Below the pieces are notes generated by a model, which was given only the letters and a program-made list of their open reading frames with translations, did no database searches and had not been told where the DNA came from. Position numbers and translations under genes: made by a program. This document shows positions 1 through 7,219 of a stretch of 57,274 nt of DNA, in pieces; position 1 is the first letter of the stretch, and each line of letters begins with the position of its first letter. This DNA is from an uncultured Ruminococcus sp. (GTDB lineage Bacteria; Bacillota; Clostridia; Oscillospirales; Acutalibacteraceae): assembly GCA_902799245.1 (NCBI GenBank), contig CADBZY010000018.1, forward strand, positions 1-57,274. Reading direction: 5' to 3'.

Positions 1-312
1 GTCCTTTACCTCCACCGCTGTCAAAAATGGCTTTACTGCTTTTGACGCTTTGCGTTCTCTTCTTTATGGCCGCTTTTCGCTCGTCACTGAATAGTTACCA
101 AAATTCAGTGAAATCGGGCTTCGGAGCGGTCGATCGGCTGCTTCGGGGCCCGATTTTTTGTGTTCAGACCCCGAAAACGGCTGAAAACGCTGGTGTACTT
201 TTTGCGTTTCTTTGCTCTGCAAAGAAAGAACAAAAGTGTTTAGGAGGCGAGACTTGAACCAAATATTCAGCCAAAACATACATTCGGGTAATGATTTAGT
301 TACGCGAAAATC
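1..312. other. No supported gene; intergenic left edge
   Basis: I see no convincing coding sequence here. Open frames exist on both strands but none has a ribosome binding site or a recognisable product. The stretch holds an inverted repeat around 91-116 (CACTGAAT and ATTCAGTG arms) and the terminator-like hairpin listed separately. Confidence 0.5.
112..159 (+). terminator. Rho-independent terminator-like hairpin
   Basis: Arms AATCGGGC and GCCCGATT close a GC-rich loop and are followed by a run of T on the plus strand. It would end a plus-strand transcript entering from left of the window. Confidence 0.55.
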
Positions 313-341
313 TTGATTTTCGGGCGGTTTTGTGGTAAAAT
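313..341 (+). promoter_or_regulatory. Sigma-A promoter of the WYL remnant and nucleotidyltransferase
   Basis: TTGATT, a 17-base spacer and TAAAAT form a near-consensus promoter. It lies about 40 bases upstream of a GGAAGAGG ribosome binding site and an ATG at 383. It still drives the truncated regulator reading frame and, by read-through, the nucleotidyltransferase at 503. Confidence 0.7.
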
Positions 342-382
342 AGACAAGTATAATTGTACCCATTTCAAGGAAGAGGCACGGC

Positions 383-490
383 ATGGCTGCTAACATGCAA
401 AAGATCAAGCTGCTGAAGCTTTATGAGCTGCTGCGCAAAGAGACGGATGAAGCACATCCCATAAAAGAAATTGATAAATCGGAGTTTTGA
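383..490 (+). pseudogene. N-terminal remnant of a WYL/HTH transcriptional regulator
   Basis: This 35-codon frame starts with ATG after a good ribosome binding site. The residues KIKLLKLYELLRKETDEAHP are typical of the first helix of the helix-turn-helix domain in clostridial WYL-domain regulators (family knowledge). After HP the expected helix-turn-helix sequence is lost, and the frame ends with KSEF and TGA. Thirteen bases later the nucleotidyltransferase begins. The simplest reading is a deletion that removed almost the whole regulator and brought its promoter to the next gene. A genuine 35-residue peptide cannot be excluded. Confidence 0.6.
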
Positions 491-502
491 AGGAATCTTA
501 TT

Positions 503-1537
503 ATGAATATTGTAAATCAAAAAATCATCCAGGCTGTAATCGACAAGGCAAACATAATATGTCCTGATTCTTTGGCGCTGATTGGAATATATGGTTCGGT
601 TGACACTGAAGACGAGTATGAGAAATCGGATTTGGATCTACTTATACTGATCGAAAATGATGAGGGATGGAAACTTGGAGCAGGATTTATTCTTGATGAC
701 AGGAAAATCGGGTACGACATATATTGCACTACCCTGAGCGGATTGAGATATGATGCAGAATGCCACCATGCTCGTCTGTCTAAGTTGATGGACTCACGAA
801 TCGTGTATGTAAAGAATCAAGATGCATATGACGAGTTAATGACATTGCGAGCGCAGGCAAAACAACTTCTGAATTCCGAGGAACGCTTTCAAACAGCTTA
901 TGAATTAGTTGATAAGGCAAAAATAGCTTACGCAAACGCCTGCCTGTGCGAGGGATTGGGACAGGTACGCATGGAAGCATACGGCGTTATATCATATATT
1001 TCTGATGCAGTAATGCTTTATCACGGGAAATATTTTACACGCGGCGTGAAAAGAACATTTGAAGAACTGGCAGCACTGCCGATTGACGATATTTTTATAC
1101 AATTAATCCAAAAAGCGATTGCCTGTAAAGATATTGATCAGCTGCGCGATTTGCTGAAGCACCTGATCCTTTATGCGGAAAGTCACATACGAAAAGAGAA
1201 ACCTAAAGCAAAACCCTCAGAATCACTATCCGGAACATACGAAGAAATGTATTCTAATTGGCGAAACAAAGTTGAAGAAGCAGCAAAAAATACGGATGCT
1301 TTTGCTTCTTTTATGAATATGTGCAGTTTTCAATTAATGCTTTCTGAGATCGCGGAGGAAGTTGAAATTGGTTCCTTCTCTGTTATGGATGTATATGACC
1401 CGGATTCTCTTGAAGATAATGTAAAAGCATTTGATAAGTATTTGCAGAAATATGAGCAAGTCTATATACGGGCGGGAATAAGCGTCAAACGGTATTCCAA
1501 TGTTGAAGAATTTGTCGCGGACTATTTGTGTCAATAG
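503..1537 (+). CDS. Nucleotidyltransferase-domain protein (Pol beta superfamily) with helical C-terminal region
   Basis: The 344-residue product carries the signature of the Pol beta nucleotidyltransferase fold: GS at residues 31-32, then SDLDLLIL with Asp43 and Asp45 as likely metal ligands, and a third acidic position near Asp72 (GYDIY). The family transfers a nucleoside monophosphate to proteins, RNA or small molecules such as aminoglycosides; the substrate here is unknown. The remaining 250 residues look entirely helical, resembling the HEPN-like or KNTase-C domain that often follows this fold. A GAAGGAATC ribosome binding site precedes ATG 503. It follows directly on the WYL regulator remnant and probably uses that gene's promoter. 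The fold assignment is firm; the function is not. Confidence 0.8.
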   Translation: MNIVNQKIIQAVIDKANIICPDSLALIGIYGSVDTEDEYEKSDLDLLILIENDEGWKLGAGFILDDRKIGYDIYCTTLSGLRYDAECHHARLSKLMDSRIVYVKNQDAYDELMTLRAQAKQLLNSEERFQTAYELVDKAKIAYANACLCEGLGQVRMEAYGVISYISDAVMLYHGKYFTRGVKRTFEELAALPIDDIFIQLIQKAIACKDIDQLRDLLKHLILYAESHIRKEKPKAKPSESLSGTYEEMYSNWRNKVEEAAKNTDAFASFMNMCSFQLMLSEIAEEVEIGSFSVMDVYDPDSLEDNVKAFDKYLQKYEQVYIRAGISVKRYSNVEEFVADYLCQ

Positions 1538-1583
1538 CAGATCGTCTGTTTACCATATTCCCATTTGTCGAGCTTAAGGGCGT

Positions 1584-1630
1584 GTATCATTTTGGCGCTT
1601 TTTCTATGGGTTACGTATCATTTTGGCGCT
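1584..1630. repeat. Direct repeat of 16 bases
   Basis: The 16-base word GTATCATTTTGGCGCT occurs at 1584-1599 and again at 1615-1630, a 31-base period, just before the terminator that follows the nucleotidyltransferase gene. I see no coding role for it. Confidence 0.7.
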
Positions 1631-1640
1631 CTTTCACAAA

Positions 1641-1678
1641 GCAAAAATCCCGTCGATGAAGGTCGGCGGGATTTTTGC
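1641..1678. terminator. Terminator after the nucleotidyltransferase gene
   Basis: Perfect 12-base arms GCAAAAATCCCG and CGGGATTTTTGC enclose a short loop. The A and T runs inside the arms make it work as a terminator on either strand. The right arm is partly duplicated just downstream (GCGGGATTTTTGC again near 1682). Confidence 0.75.
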
Positions 1679-1771
1679 TTTGGCGGGATTTTTGCTTTTG
1701 TAGTATTCAATTTTCAGGTTTCAGTAAAACGTGCGTTTTTCTGCTAATGATTAGCAGGCCCACAAAAGAAA

Positions 1772-1807
1772 CCGGCGGCATTCCGAAATCCTTGAGCCGT
1801 CGCCGGT
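1772..1807. other. GC-rich inverted repeat
   Basis: Arms ACCGGCG and CGCCGGT flank about 20 bases between the two terminators. There is no T run. It may be a further stem in the transcript leaving the tRNA-Arg gene or simply an intergenic palindrome. Confidence 0.35.
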
Positions 1808-1816
1808 CAAGATGGC

Positions 1817-1861
1817 AAAAGCCGCGAAAAGCTCCACTTTTGAGGCTTCCCGCGGCTTTTT
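1817..1861 (-). terminator. Terminator of tRNA-Arg
   Basis: Read on the minus strand, AAAGCCGCG and CGCGGCTTT arms enclose a loop with a second inner stem, followed by T residues. It lies immediately downstream of the tRNA-Arg 3' end. Confidence 0.75.
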
Positions 1862-1868
1862 ATGATCA

Positions 1869-1945
1869 TGGCGTCCTCGGCGGGATTCGAACCCACGACC
1901 TTTCGCTTAGGAGGCGAACGCTCTATCCTGCTGAGCTACGAAGAC
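1869..1945 (-). tRNA. tRNA-Arg (anticodon CCT)
   Basis: The minus strand folds as a complete 77-base cloverleaf including an encoded CCA end. The acceptor arms are GTCTTCG and CGAGGAC. The anticodon loop CTCCTAA gives anticodon CCT, reading AGG codons. The TTCGAAT T-loop is present. Confidence 0.93.
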
Positions 1946-1980
1946 ATAAATCATATTTACCCTGATTGTAAAGGGATTAG

Positions 1981-2028
1981 CAAAAAGAAAAACCTCAAGC
2001 ACAATGCCAGAAAGCACACGGCTTGAGG
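1981..2028 (-). terminator. Terminator between tRNA-Glu and tRNA-Arg
   Basis: On the minus strand CCTCAAGC and GCTTGAGG arms are followed by TTTTTCTTTTTG. This hairpin sits between the tRNA-Glu 3' end and tRNA-Arg, so tRNA-Arg is either served by read-through or has its own weak promoter. Confidence 0.75.
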
Positions 2029-2033
2029 AAAAA

Positions 2034-2109
2034 TGGTGACCCGGACGAGATTCGAACTCGTGTTGCCGCCGTGAAAGGGCGGAGTCTTAGGCCTCTTGAC
2101 CACCGGGCC
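2034..2109 (-). tRNA. tRNA-Glu (anticodon TTC)
   Basis: A 76-base cloverleaf on the minus strand with acceptor arms GGCCCGG and CCGGGTC, anticodon loop CTTTCAC (anticodon TTC), a GTTCGAATC T-arm and encoded CCA. It is three bases downstream of tRNA-Met and cotranscribed with it. Confidence 0.94.
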
Positions 2110-2112
2110 GCA

Positions 2113-2189
2113 TGGTAGCGGCAATTGGATTCGAACCAACGACACTGCGGGTATGAACCGCATGCTCTAGCCAACTGAGCTATGCCGCC
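2113..2189 (-). tRNA. tRNA-Met (elongator, anticodon CAT)
   Basis: A 77-base cloverleaf on the minus strand with acceptor arms GGCGGCA and TGCCGCT, anticodon loop TTCATAC and encoded CCA. The closed G1-T72 pair and overall sequence match clostridial elongator tRNA-Met. An initiator tRNA would lack the first acceptor pair. A tRNA-Ile with lysidine is less likely. Confidence 0.9.
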
Positions 2190-2232
2190 ATGTGCTGTGC
2201 TGCAAAGACCATTCCGTGCAGCAGCGTCATTG

Positions 2233-2261
2233 ATTATATTACATAAACCCCTTGTTGTCAA
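2233..2261 (-). promoter_or_regulatory. Consensus sigma-A promoter of the tRNA-Met/Glu unit
   Basis: On the minus strand TTGACA, a 17-base spacer and TATAAT form a perfect consensus promoter about 40 bases upstream of mature tRNA-Met. Confidence 0.9.
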
Positions 2262-2340
2262 GCAGAAAAAGCTATTGTTTACAATTTATTCATTATTTTA
2301 AATTATTTCGAATTTGAAATAATTTCGAAGCAAATTCAGA

Positions 2341-2369
2341 TTGACTCATCGGTATTCATGTGGTAAAAT
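2341..2369 (+). promoter_or_regulatory. Sigma-A promoter of the zinc-ribbon protein gene
   Basis: TTGACT, a 17-base spacer and TAAAAT lie 37 bases upstream of ATG 2406, with an ACGGAGG ribosome binding site between. Confidence 0.8.
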
Positions 2370-2405
2370 GGTCTTACAAACTATCGAACACGGAGGAATG
2401 ACAAC

Positions 2406-3032
2406 ATGAAGTGCGGTTACTGCGGCAATGAAGTCAAGGACGACGCACAGTTCTGCTCAAATTGCGGCCACAGCATAGAAGAACCGTCCGAAGAAGGCAA
2501 TGAGCCAACCAAGGCCGAGAAGGGGGCATACGCGGCCTCCATCATTGCGCTTCTTATCGTTCTGGCGCTGGTGGGATACGGAGGCTTTGTCATCGTCTAT
2601 CGGGATCTGCATCCCCAAAAATCAGTATCAGCCTCGGACGAAAACAACGGACTTTTCAATTACGACAGCACATTTACCGACTCGGCATTGGTCGGTAAAT
2701 GGCAGTGTACCGATCGTGCGGCAGCAGACTACGGAGACAATAACTTCGGCGTCGAGGTCAAAATACTGCTTACACTGACAGGCGACGGCAAATTCACACT
2801 CGACTATAACATGACCGATACAGGAATCCCGGCAAAATCGCTGAGCACATCGGGACATTATTCCACTGAGGACGGCATGATTACATTTGCACCCGAGGAA
2901 ATTCCCGGAATGGAACAATATCTGAAACGTCACGGTAAACGCCCGTCATTCCAGTATGCTGCTGATGGGGGAAGATTCGCCCTGAAATACGAAAACGGCA
3001 GCAATATCATATTTACGCAGGTCAAGGATTAA
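2406..3032 (+). CDS. Zinc-ribbon membrane protein with extracytoplasmic domain
   Basis: The 208-residue protein opens with a zinc ribbon built from two CxxC pairs (CGYC and CSNC) in the first 22 residues. An acidic linker and one transmembrane helix follow, at about residues 43-64 (IIALLIVLALVGYGGFVIVY). The C-terminal 120 residues would lie outside the cell and contain a VGKWQC motif and alternating strands suggestive of a lipocalin-like beta barrel. Such proteins are common in Clostridia and their role is unknown. The gene is monocistronic, with its own promoter and a terminator at 3048. Architecture is seen directly; no function is inferred. Confidence 0.75.
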   Translation: MKCGYCGNEVKDDAQFCSNCGHSIEEPSEEGNEPTKAEKGAYAASIIALLIVLALVGYGGFVIVYRDLHPQKSVSASDENNGLFNYDSTFTDSALVGKWQCTDRAAADYGDNNFGVEVKILLTLTGDGKFTLDYNMTDTGIPAKSLSTSGHYSTEDGMITFAPEEIPGMEQYLKRHGKRPSFQYAADGGRFALKYENGSNIIFTQVKD

Positions 3033-3047
3033 CTTTTGTTTAACAAA

Positions 3048-3097
3048 GAAGCGGATCGTATTTCTGATGGATTCATTCAGAAAGCGATCCGCTTTTA
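3048..3097. terminator. Bidirectional terminator
   Basis: AAGCGGATCG and CGATCCGCTT arms are followed by TTTATT on the plus strand. It separates the zinc-ribbon gene from the convergent ydbT-like gene and could serve both. Confidence 0.7.
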
Positions 3098-3111
3098 TTC
3101 GTTACTCGCAC

Positions 3112-4686
3112 TCAGTCCTCGACCGAACGCGCAAGCTCGGTAAAGAATTGGTTGGATATGTTTTTGGAGATGGACGTATTATTCATTCTCGGCCCGTGGA
3201 AATGCACGTAGTAGGAGCCGATGCCGAACTGCTTCTTGATGACGTTTGTCTTGATCTGCACTTCCTGTACAGCGTCGGAGCGGATGCGGTATGCTACCTT
3301 CTTGAAACCGCCATTCTGCACGCTCACTACGTTGTCATTCCAATCCAGCATAGTGTTTTTGTAGGAGAGCACGCCGCTGACGATAACAGCCGCAAACAGC
3401 ACTAACGCCAGAGCATTGACCAGAGTCGAAACGCCGGAAATATACGAACACGCCACGCAGCAGCCCGCCAGTATCGCTCCCCAGATTATGATTGGTTTGA
3501 CCACATGAAAATAAATGCCGACTTTGTTTTTCGGGTGAGCGTTCATCTCGGTGACGTATTCTGGAAGAATCACCGCAAGCAGCTTGTTGAGATCGCTTGT
3601 CTTAATGATCGGAAGCAGCAGGGCGGTTTCGGTCTTTTCATCGCCGAAGCCCATGCATACAGCCTCCACGGAGCATCGCCCGAGCATCTGCTGAAATACA
3701 TTCTGCTTGATGATCAAGGCATGGATGTTGCGAACCTGCAAAGTATAATTTTTCACCGTAATGAGACCGTAGCGCACTATCACATTTCGGCCTTCCCTTG
3801 CGACGCGGAATTCATAGAAACGAATAGCCGCCCAGATGACTGTCCATACATCCGAAATAAGCGCCGTAATAAGGAAGAATATCAGCATACCCAGAAGCGT
3901 CAGGATGATACTGGTTCGGGAGATCATATCCGTTGCCCATTCGACATAAGGCATGACCAGGTTAAGCGCCTCGTCCAAAAATCCCTGCGCTATCTCCGCG
4001 ACGAAGAATATTCCCGCGATTATGATCCAGAACAGCTTCCATACGCTCGAAGAGGTGAGTCCGTACAGGACAAAATCACCGATTCCGGCTTTGATGACCC
4101 ACTCCGGTTCCCTGGCTGCGACGGTGGTCTTTCCGATTTCAATGTCCTCGGCGCGGCTGTCAAGCTCGGCACGGCTCAGGATAAAAGACCTTATTTCCTC
4201 TGCTTCTTTGAGCGAAAATACAAGATTCATCTCGGCGTTGTTCTTTTCCTGCCTCTGGGAATAGGCGCCTGTATCGATCTTTAGCCGGCAGGTGCCAACC
4301 AGACGCTCAAATATATTGCGTCCCATGTCGATGGTGTTTATCTTTTCAAACGGAATGGCCACACGCTTCTTGATGAATTTTCCGCTTTCATAAATGAGTG
4401 TATTCTCCTCAGCGGAAACAAACGTATAGCGCCATTTGAACGCGCAGTAAAGCAGCATGATCAGGCTTAACAGCAGCAACACGCCAACCACCGCAAGCAC
4501 AGCGAGACTGTCAGCTGACATGACAATGCCGGACGCTTCCTTTACGTCATTCACAAGCTCCTTGTCGGAGGTAATATTGCCCGCGATACTGAAAGCGATG
4601 GAAAACGTAATTACAATAATCGCATAGATATACCGGACAAACAGCTCGAAAATATGAGTGAAGTGACACCTTCTTTTTTCAAACAT
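3112..4686 (-). CDS. Bacterial PH-domain membrane protein (YdbT-like)
   Basis: The 524-residue protein has several membrane segments: a pair near residues 15-35 and 60-85, another group near 205-285, and a pair near 400-440. Three bacterial PH-like (bPH2) domains follow these pairs, with the recurring pattern of a beta strand and 'I-x-I-x-x-I' stretches such as FEKINTIDMG and VRNIHALIIKQN. This matches YdbT of Bacillus subtilis, which sits next to YdbS and is implicated in sensitivity to certain bacteriocins (family knowledge). The ATG at 4686 comes three bases after the ydbS-like stop codon, with its GGAGG inside the upstream gene, so the two are translationally close and form one operon. 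Biochemical function is unknown. Confidence 0.8.
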   Translation of the reverse strand: MFEKRRCHFTHIFELFVRYIYAIIVITFSIAFSIAGNITSDKELVNDVKEASGIVMSADSLAVLAVVGVLLLLSLIMLLYCAFKWRYTFVSAEENTLIYESGKFIKKRVAIPFEKINTIDMGRNIFERLVGTCRLKIDTGAYSQRQEKNNAEMNLVFSLKEAEEIRSFILSRAELDSRAEDIEIGKTTVAAREPEWVIKAGIGDFVLYGLTSSSVWKLFWIIIAGIFFVAEIAQGFLDEALNLVMPYVEWATDMISRTSIILTLLGMLIFFLITALISDVWTVIWAAIRFYEFRVAREGRNVIVRYGLITVKNYTLQVRNIHALIIKQNVFQQMLGRCSVEAVCMGFGDEKTETALLLPIIKTSDLNKLLAVILPEYVTEMNAHPKNKVGIYFHVVKPIIIWGAILAGCCVACSYISGVSTLVNALALVLFAAVIVSGVLSYKNTMLDWNDNVVSVQNGGFKKVAYRIRSDAVQEVQIKTNVIKKQFGIGSYYVHFHGPRMNNTSISKNISNQFFTELARSVED

Positions 4687-4689
4687 AAC

Positions 4690-5226
4690 TCAGACCTCCG
4701 ATTCCGCTCCGGATTGTTTCATTGCCTCGGCAGCGTTTTTTTCTTCCACCTTGACATTGACTCTTTTCTGGAGACGGGAGCAGATCTCCTCAGCCACATC
4801 GGTGCTCAGTTCCTGAATTTCCATTACGTCGCCTGCGGTGTGTATCTGCACGGTGGAGAGCTTGAAGGGGCGCTGAAGCACGCCCTGTGTCACGGCTACA
4901 TGCTGTATTCTGGAAATGGGAATCACGGTATGTGTGCGGTAAAAAATGCCCTTCTTGATCTCGATGCGGTCGGGAGCGATCATGTAAGCCCACTGGATAT
5001 ACTCTATCGGCGGATAGATGAAGATGGAAAGCAGCTGAACCAGCACGATAATTCCCGCTGCGATCCAGCCGATGATTTTCATCGTTTCGCTGCCCTCATC
5101 AGCGCCTATGCCGTAAAATATGGCCAGCACAATCGCGGCAAACGGGATAACGGCAAAAATCAGCGCAATGATACGTGAAAATCTCCACTTTGTTTTGGCC
5201 TTTTTGTCAACTCTCTGAAATTCCAT
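4690..5226 (-). CDS. Bacterial PH-domain membrane protein (YdbS-like)
   Basis: A 178-residue protein with two transmembrane helices (about residues 16-38 and 46-68) followed by one bPH2 domain (IEIKKGIFYRTHTVIPISRI, then QHVAVTQG). I chose ATG 5226 rather than the in-frame ATG 30 bases upstream because AAAGGAG lies nine bases before it. It is the first gene of the ydbS-ydbT pair. The C-terminus is rich in Glu and Ala. YdbS/YdbT pairs are membrane proteins of unclear function in Bacillota. Confidence 0.78.
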   Translation of the reverse strand: MEFQRVDKKAKTKWRFSRIIALIFAVIPFAAIVLAIFYGIGADEGSETMKIIGWIAAGIIVLVQLLSIFIYPPIEYIQWAYMIAPDRIEIKKGIFYRTHTVIPISRIQHVAVTQGVLQRPFKLSTVQIHTAGDVMEIQELSTDVAEEICSRLQKRVNVKVEEKNAAEAMKQSGAESEV

Positions 5227-5326
5227 TTTGCAAGTCTCCTTTTGGTTTATTTTCACTGATTATTATAGAACTGCGAAACAAAAATGTCAATTAACGATAT
5301 GTAAAATCGGAGAAATGATGCCATGC

Positions 5327-5713
5327 TCACATCTTTCTGCTGAGTATGGCCTTTGCGATCAGCAGCGTGATAAATTCAAGGAAAAGGATTCCAAAACAAA
5401 TGCCCATCACCCTGTATTCGCCGAGCTCCCCAAATATGACACTGATAATGACAAGCGCAAACATACCGACTGAAGCCGCATAATAACTGGCCGCGTGAAG
5501 AATAGCCTTGTTTCTCTCATCAGTCACTTCAATCTCGGCTTCCTTCGCGGCCTTTTCGGATGACAGTCTGGTGATTCCCAAAACCAACATTACTATTCCT
5601 CCGCCCATCAGTCCGCCGCCGACCCCTGCCAGATTGAAACGATAGGAAACAAGCGCTCCCGCTACTGCCAAAATACCAATTATAACCATTGCAATATATT
5701 TTGCCTTTTTCAT
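5327..5713 (-). CDS. Small four-helix membrane protein paired with an XRE regulator
   Basis: The 128-residue protein contains four hydrophobic helices (about residues 5-25, 32-50, 75-95, 102-122) with a cytoplasmic loop EVTDERNKAI between helices 2 and 3. The TDERN motif is characteristic of small DUF2178-like membrane proteins that are encoded next to a short XRE regulator (family knowledge; I am not sure of the exact family name). An AAAGGAG site precedes ATG 5713. It lies 15 bases after the XRE gene and is surely cotranscribed. The pair resembles autoregulated regulator/membrane-protein modules of unknown role. Confidence 0.7.
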   Translation of the reverse strand: MKKAKYIAMVIIGILAVAGALVSYRFNLAGVGGGLMGGGIVMLVLGITRLSSEKAAKEAEIEVTDERNKAILHAASYYAASVGMFALVIISVIFGELGEYRVMGICFGILFLEFITLLIAKAILSRKM

Positions 5714-5728
5714 AATACATTTACTCCT

Positions 5729-5935
5729 TTATTTGTCATTTGTCGGTTCAAAAATAAAAACATCCTCTATTTTCAGCCCAAAGTAATGCGACAGCTTGAA
5801 CGCGAGGATGATCGAGGGGTTGTACTTCCCTTTTTCCAGTGAAATAATAGTCTGTCTCGATACCTCCATTGCGTTCGCCAGTTCCTCCTGACTGATGCCG
5901 CGTGATTTCCGCAGCGCTTCCAAATTGTTCTTCAA
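5729..5935 (-). CDS. Short XRE-family transcriptional regulator
   Basis: With start TTG 5935 the product has 68 residues and is a nearly pure helix-turn-helix domain: LEALRKSRGISQEELANAME then VSRQTIISLEKGKYNPS. This length is typical for the family. The AAAAGGAG site is 14 bases upstream of the TTG, which is long, so the start is the weak point. The open frame extends upstream to 6049 without an SD. The upstream region has three palindromes resembling operators, one on the transcription start, so autorepression is likely. Confidence 0.75.
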   Translation of the reverse strand: MKNNLEALRKSRGISQEELANAMEVSRQTIISLEKGKYNPSIILAFKLSHYFGLKIEDVFIFEPTNDK

Positions 5936-5958
5936 TTTTTGCTGTTCATCTCCTTTTA

Positions 5959-5984
5959 CAGATGTAAAGTTAATTTGACATCTG
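5959..5984 (-). promoter_or_regulatory. Palindrome in the XRE leader
   Basis: A 26-base imperfect palindrome with perfect outer arms CAGATGT and ACATCTG lies just upstream of the XRE ribosome binding site. Inside it is GTAAAGTT, a half copy of the operator word at 6027. It may be a third operator or an RNA hairpin in the leader. Confidence 0.5.
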
Positions 5985-6026
5985 AACGCAAAAAAAAATA
6001 ACTGCTTCAAAAAATGTCCGGACTTT

Positions 6027-6042
6027 GTAAAGTTCACTTTAC
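6027..6042 (-). promoter_or_regulatory. Candidate operator of the XRE regulator
   Basis: GTAAAGTTCACTTTAC is a 16-base near-perfect palindrome placed at the expected transcription start of the XRE operon. A related copy (AAGTGTACTTTAC, 6076-6088) overlaps the -35 box. Spacing of the two centres is about 47 bases. Confidence 0.6.
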
Positions 6043-6048
6043 AATTCA

Positions 6049-6077
6049 ATCATAGCACATTGTTTCGCGTTTATCAA
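6049..6077 (-). promoter_or_regulatory. Sigma-A promoter of the XRE/membrane-protein operon
   Basis: On the minus strand TTGATA, a 17-base spacer and TATGAT. Confidence 0.75.
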
Positions 6078-6157
6078 GTGTACTTTACATTTTTTTTGCA
6101 AATTTTCGATTTTCCAAAGATGTTCAGAATAGCTTAATAAAAATTGCGCGACACCTG

Positions 6158-6166
6158 TGCTATAAT
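6158..6166 (+). promoter_or_regulatory. Extended -10 promoter of the pseudouridine synthase gene
   Basis: TGCTATAAT is an extended -10 element 38 bases upstream of ATG 6205. No good -35 hexamer sits 17 bases upstream of it. Confidence 0.55.
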
Positions 6167-6204
6167 ATGCACAGTAGCAAATAATTGACAGGGTGAACAA
6201 AAAA

Positions 6205-7110
6205 ATGCCTACGATAAAGTTTGCCGTTCCGCAGGAGAACGACGGAATTTCGGTTTACAATTTTCTCCGTTCAAAGTGCGGCGTTTCCTATCGCCTGATC
6301 AAAAAGCTCAAGCGGGTGCCGATGGGAATCACCGCCAACGGGCAGCATATCCGCACCGTCGACCCGCTTCACGGCGGCGATACGGTCGTGCTGCACATTC
6401 CGGAGGACGAAAACCCCACTATGCCAGTCGAATTGCCGATTGACATTCTCTATGAGGACGAGCACATCGCCGTCATCAACAAACCCTTCGGAATGCCGGT
6501 GCATCCTGCCCGCGAACACGTCGCAGACACGCTGGCCAATGCCTTTTCGGCGCACCTGATGGCAAACGGCGAACCGAACGCCGCCTTTCGGGTGATCAAC
6601 CGGCTCGACCGCGACACCAGCGGTCTTGTCCTCACCGCCAAAAACAGCCATGCCGCTTCGCTCCTGCACGGACACACCGACAAGGTCTACTACGCCGTAT
6701 GTCAGGGAAACCTCACCGGCAGCGGCACCATTGACGCGCCTATCCGGGTCATGGAAGGTCACGGGATACAGCGTGAGGTCGGGGAAGGCGGCGTCCGTGC
6801 CGTCACACACTGGCAGGCGATGAAGAATATTTCCGTTACCGCACCGAACGGAATTCAATATGATCTGACGCTGCTGGAAATTCATCTCGAAACCGGGCGC
6901 ACGCATCAGATTCGGGTGCATTTCACATCTCTCGGAATGCCGCTTGCCGGAGACGACATGTATGGCGGCTCCCGTGACCTGATCTGCCGTCAGGCGCTCC
7001 ACTGCGGGCAGCTTGATTTTACTCACCCCATCACAGGGAAGCCGATGCATTTTTCCATTCCGCTGCCGGATGACATGGCGACATTGTGCGGCATCTGTGA
7101 TATTATGTGA
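6205..7110 (+). CDS. RluA-family pseudouridine synthase
   Basis: The 301-residue protein converts uridine to pseudouridine in rRNA or tRNA. It has an S4-like N-terminal region (YNFLRSKCGVSYRLIKKLKR, residues 17-36) and the RluA catalytic motif RVINRLDRDTSGLVL near residue 135, where the Asp of RLDRDTSG is the nucleophile. A later motif HLETGRTHQIRVH is also typical. I start at ATG 6205: AGGGTG lies nine bases upstream, whereas the GTG four codons earlier would overlap that site. Length is normal for RluA/RluD paralogues. Which uridine it modifies cannot be told from sequence alone. Confidence 0.9.
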   Translation: MPTIKFAVPQENDGISVYNFLRSKCGVSYRLIKKLKRVPMGITANGQHIRTVDPLHGGDTVVLHIPEDENPTMPVELPIDILYEDEHIAVINKPFGMPVHPAREHVADTLANAFSAHLMANGEPNAAFRVINRLDRDTSGLVLTAKNSHAASLLHGHTDKVYYAVCQGNLTGSGTIDAPIRVMEGHGIQREVGEGGVRAVTHWQAMKNISVTAPNGIQYDLTLLEIHLETGRTHQIRVHFTSLGMPLAGDDMYGGSRDLICRQALHCGQLDFTHPITGKPMHFSIPLPDDMATLCGICDIM

Positions 7111-7219
7111 TTTTCTCAGAATTGTTCGTGCTGTTTGGTGTTTTATTCGTTGTGATTTCATCACTATACCGTATGAATGGTTGTAGAACTATATATTTCT
7201 GAAAGGAAGGTATCGTATC

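Noticed and set aside
64-408. A 114-codon minus-strand frame at the left edge
   Set aside because: No ribosome binding site, composition unlike a protein, and it crosses a terminator hairpin and a plus-strand promoter.
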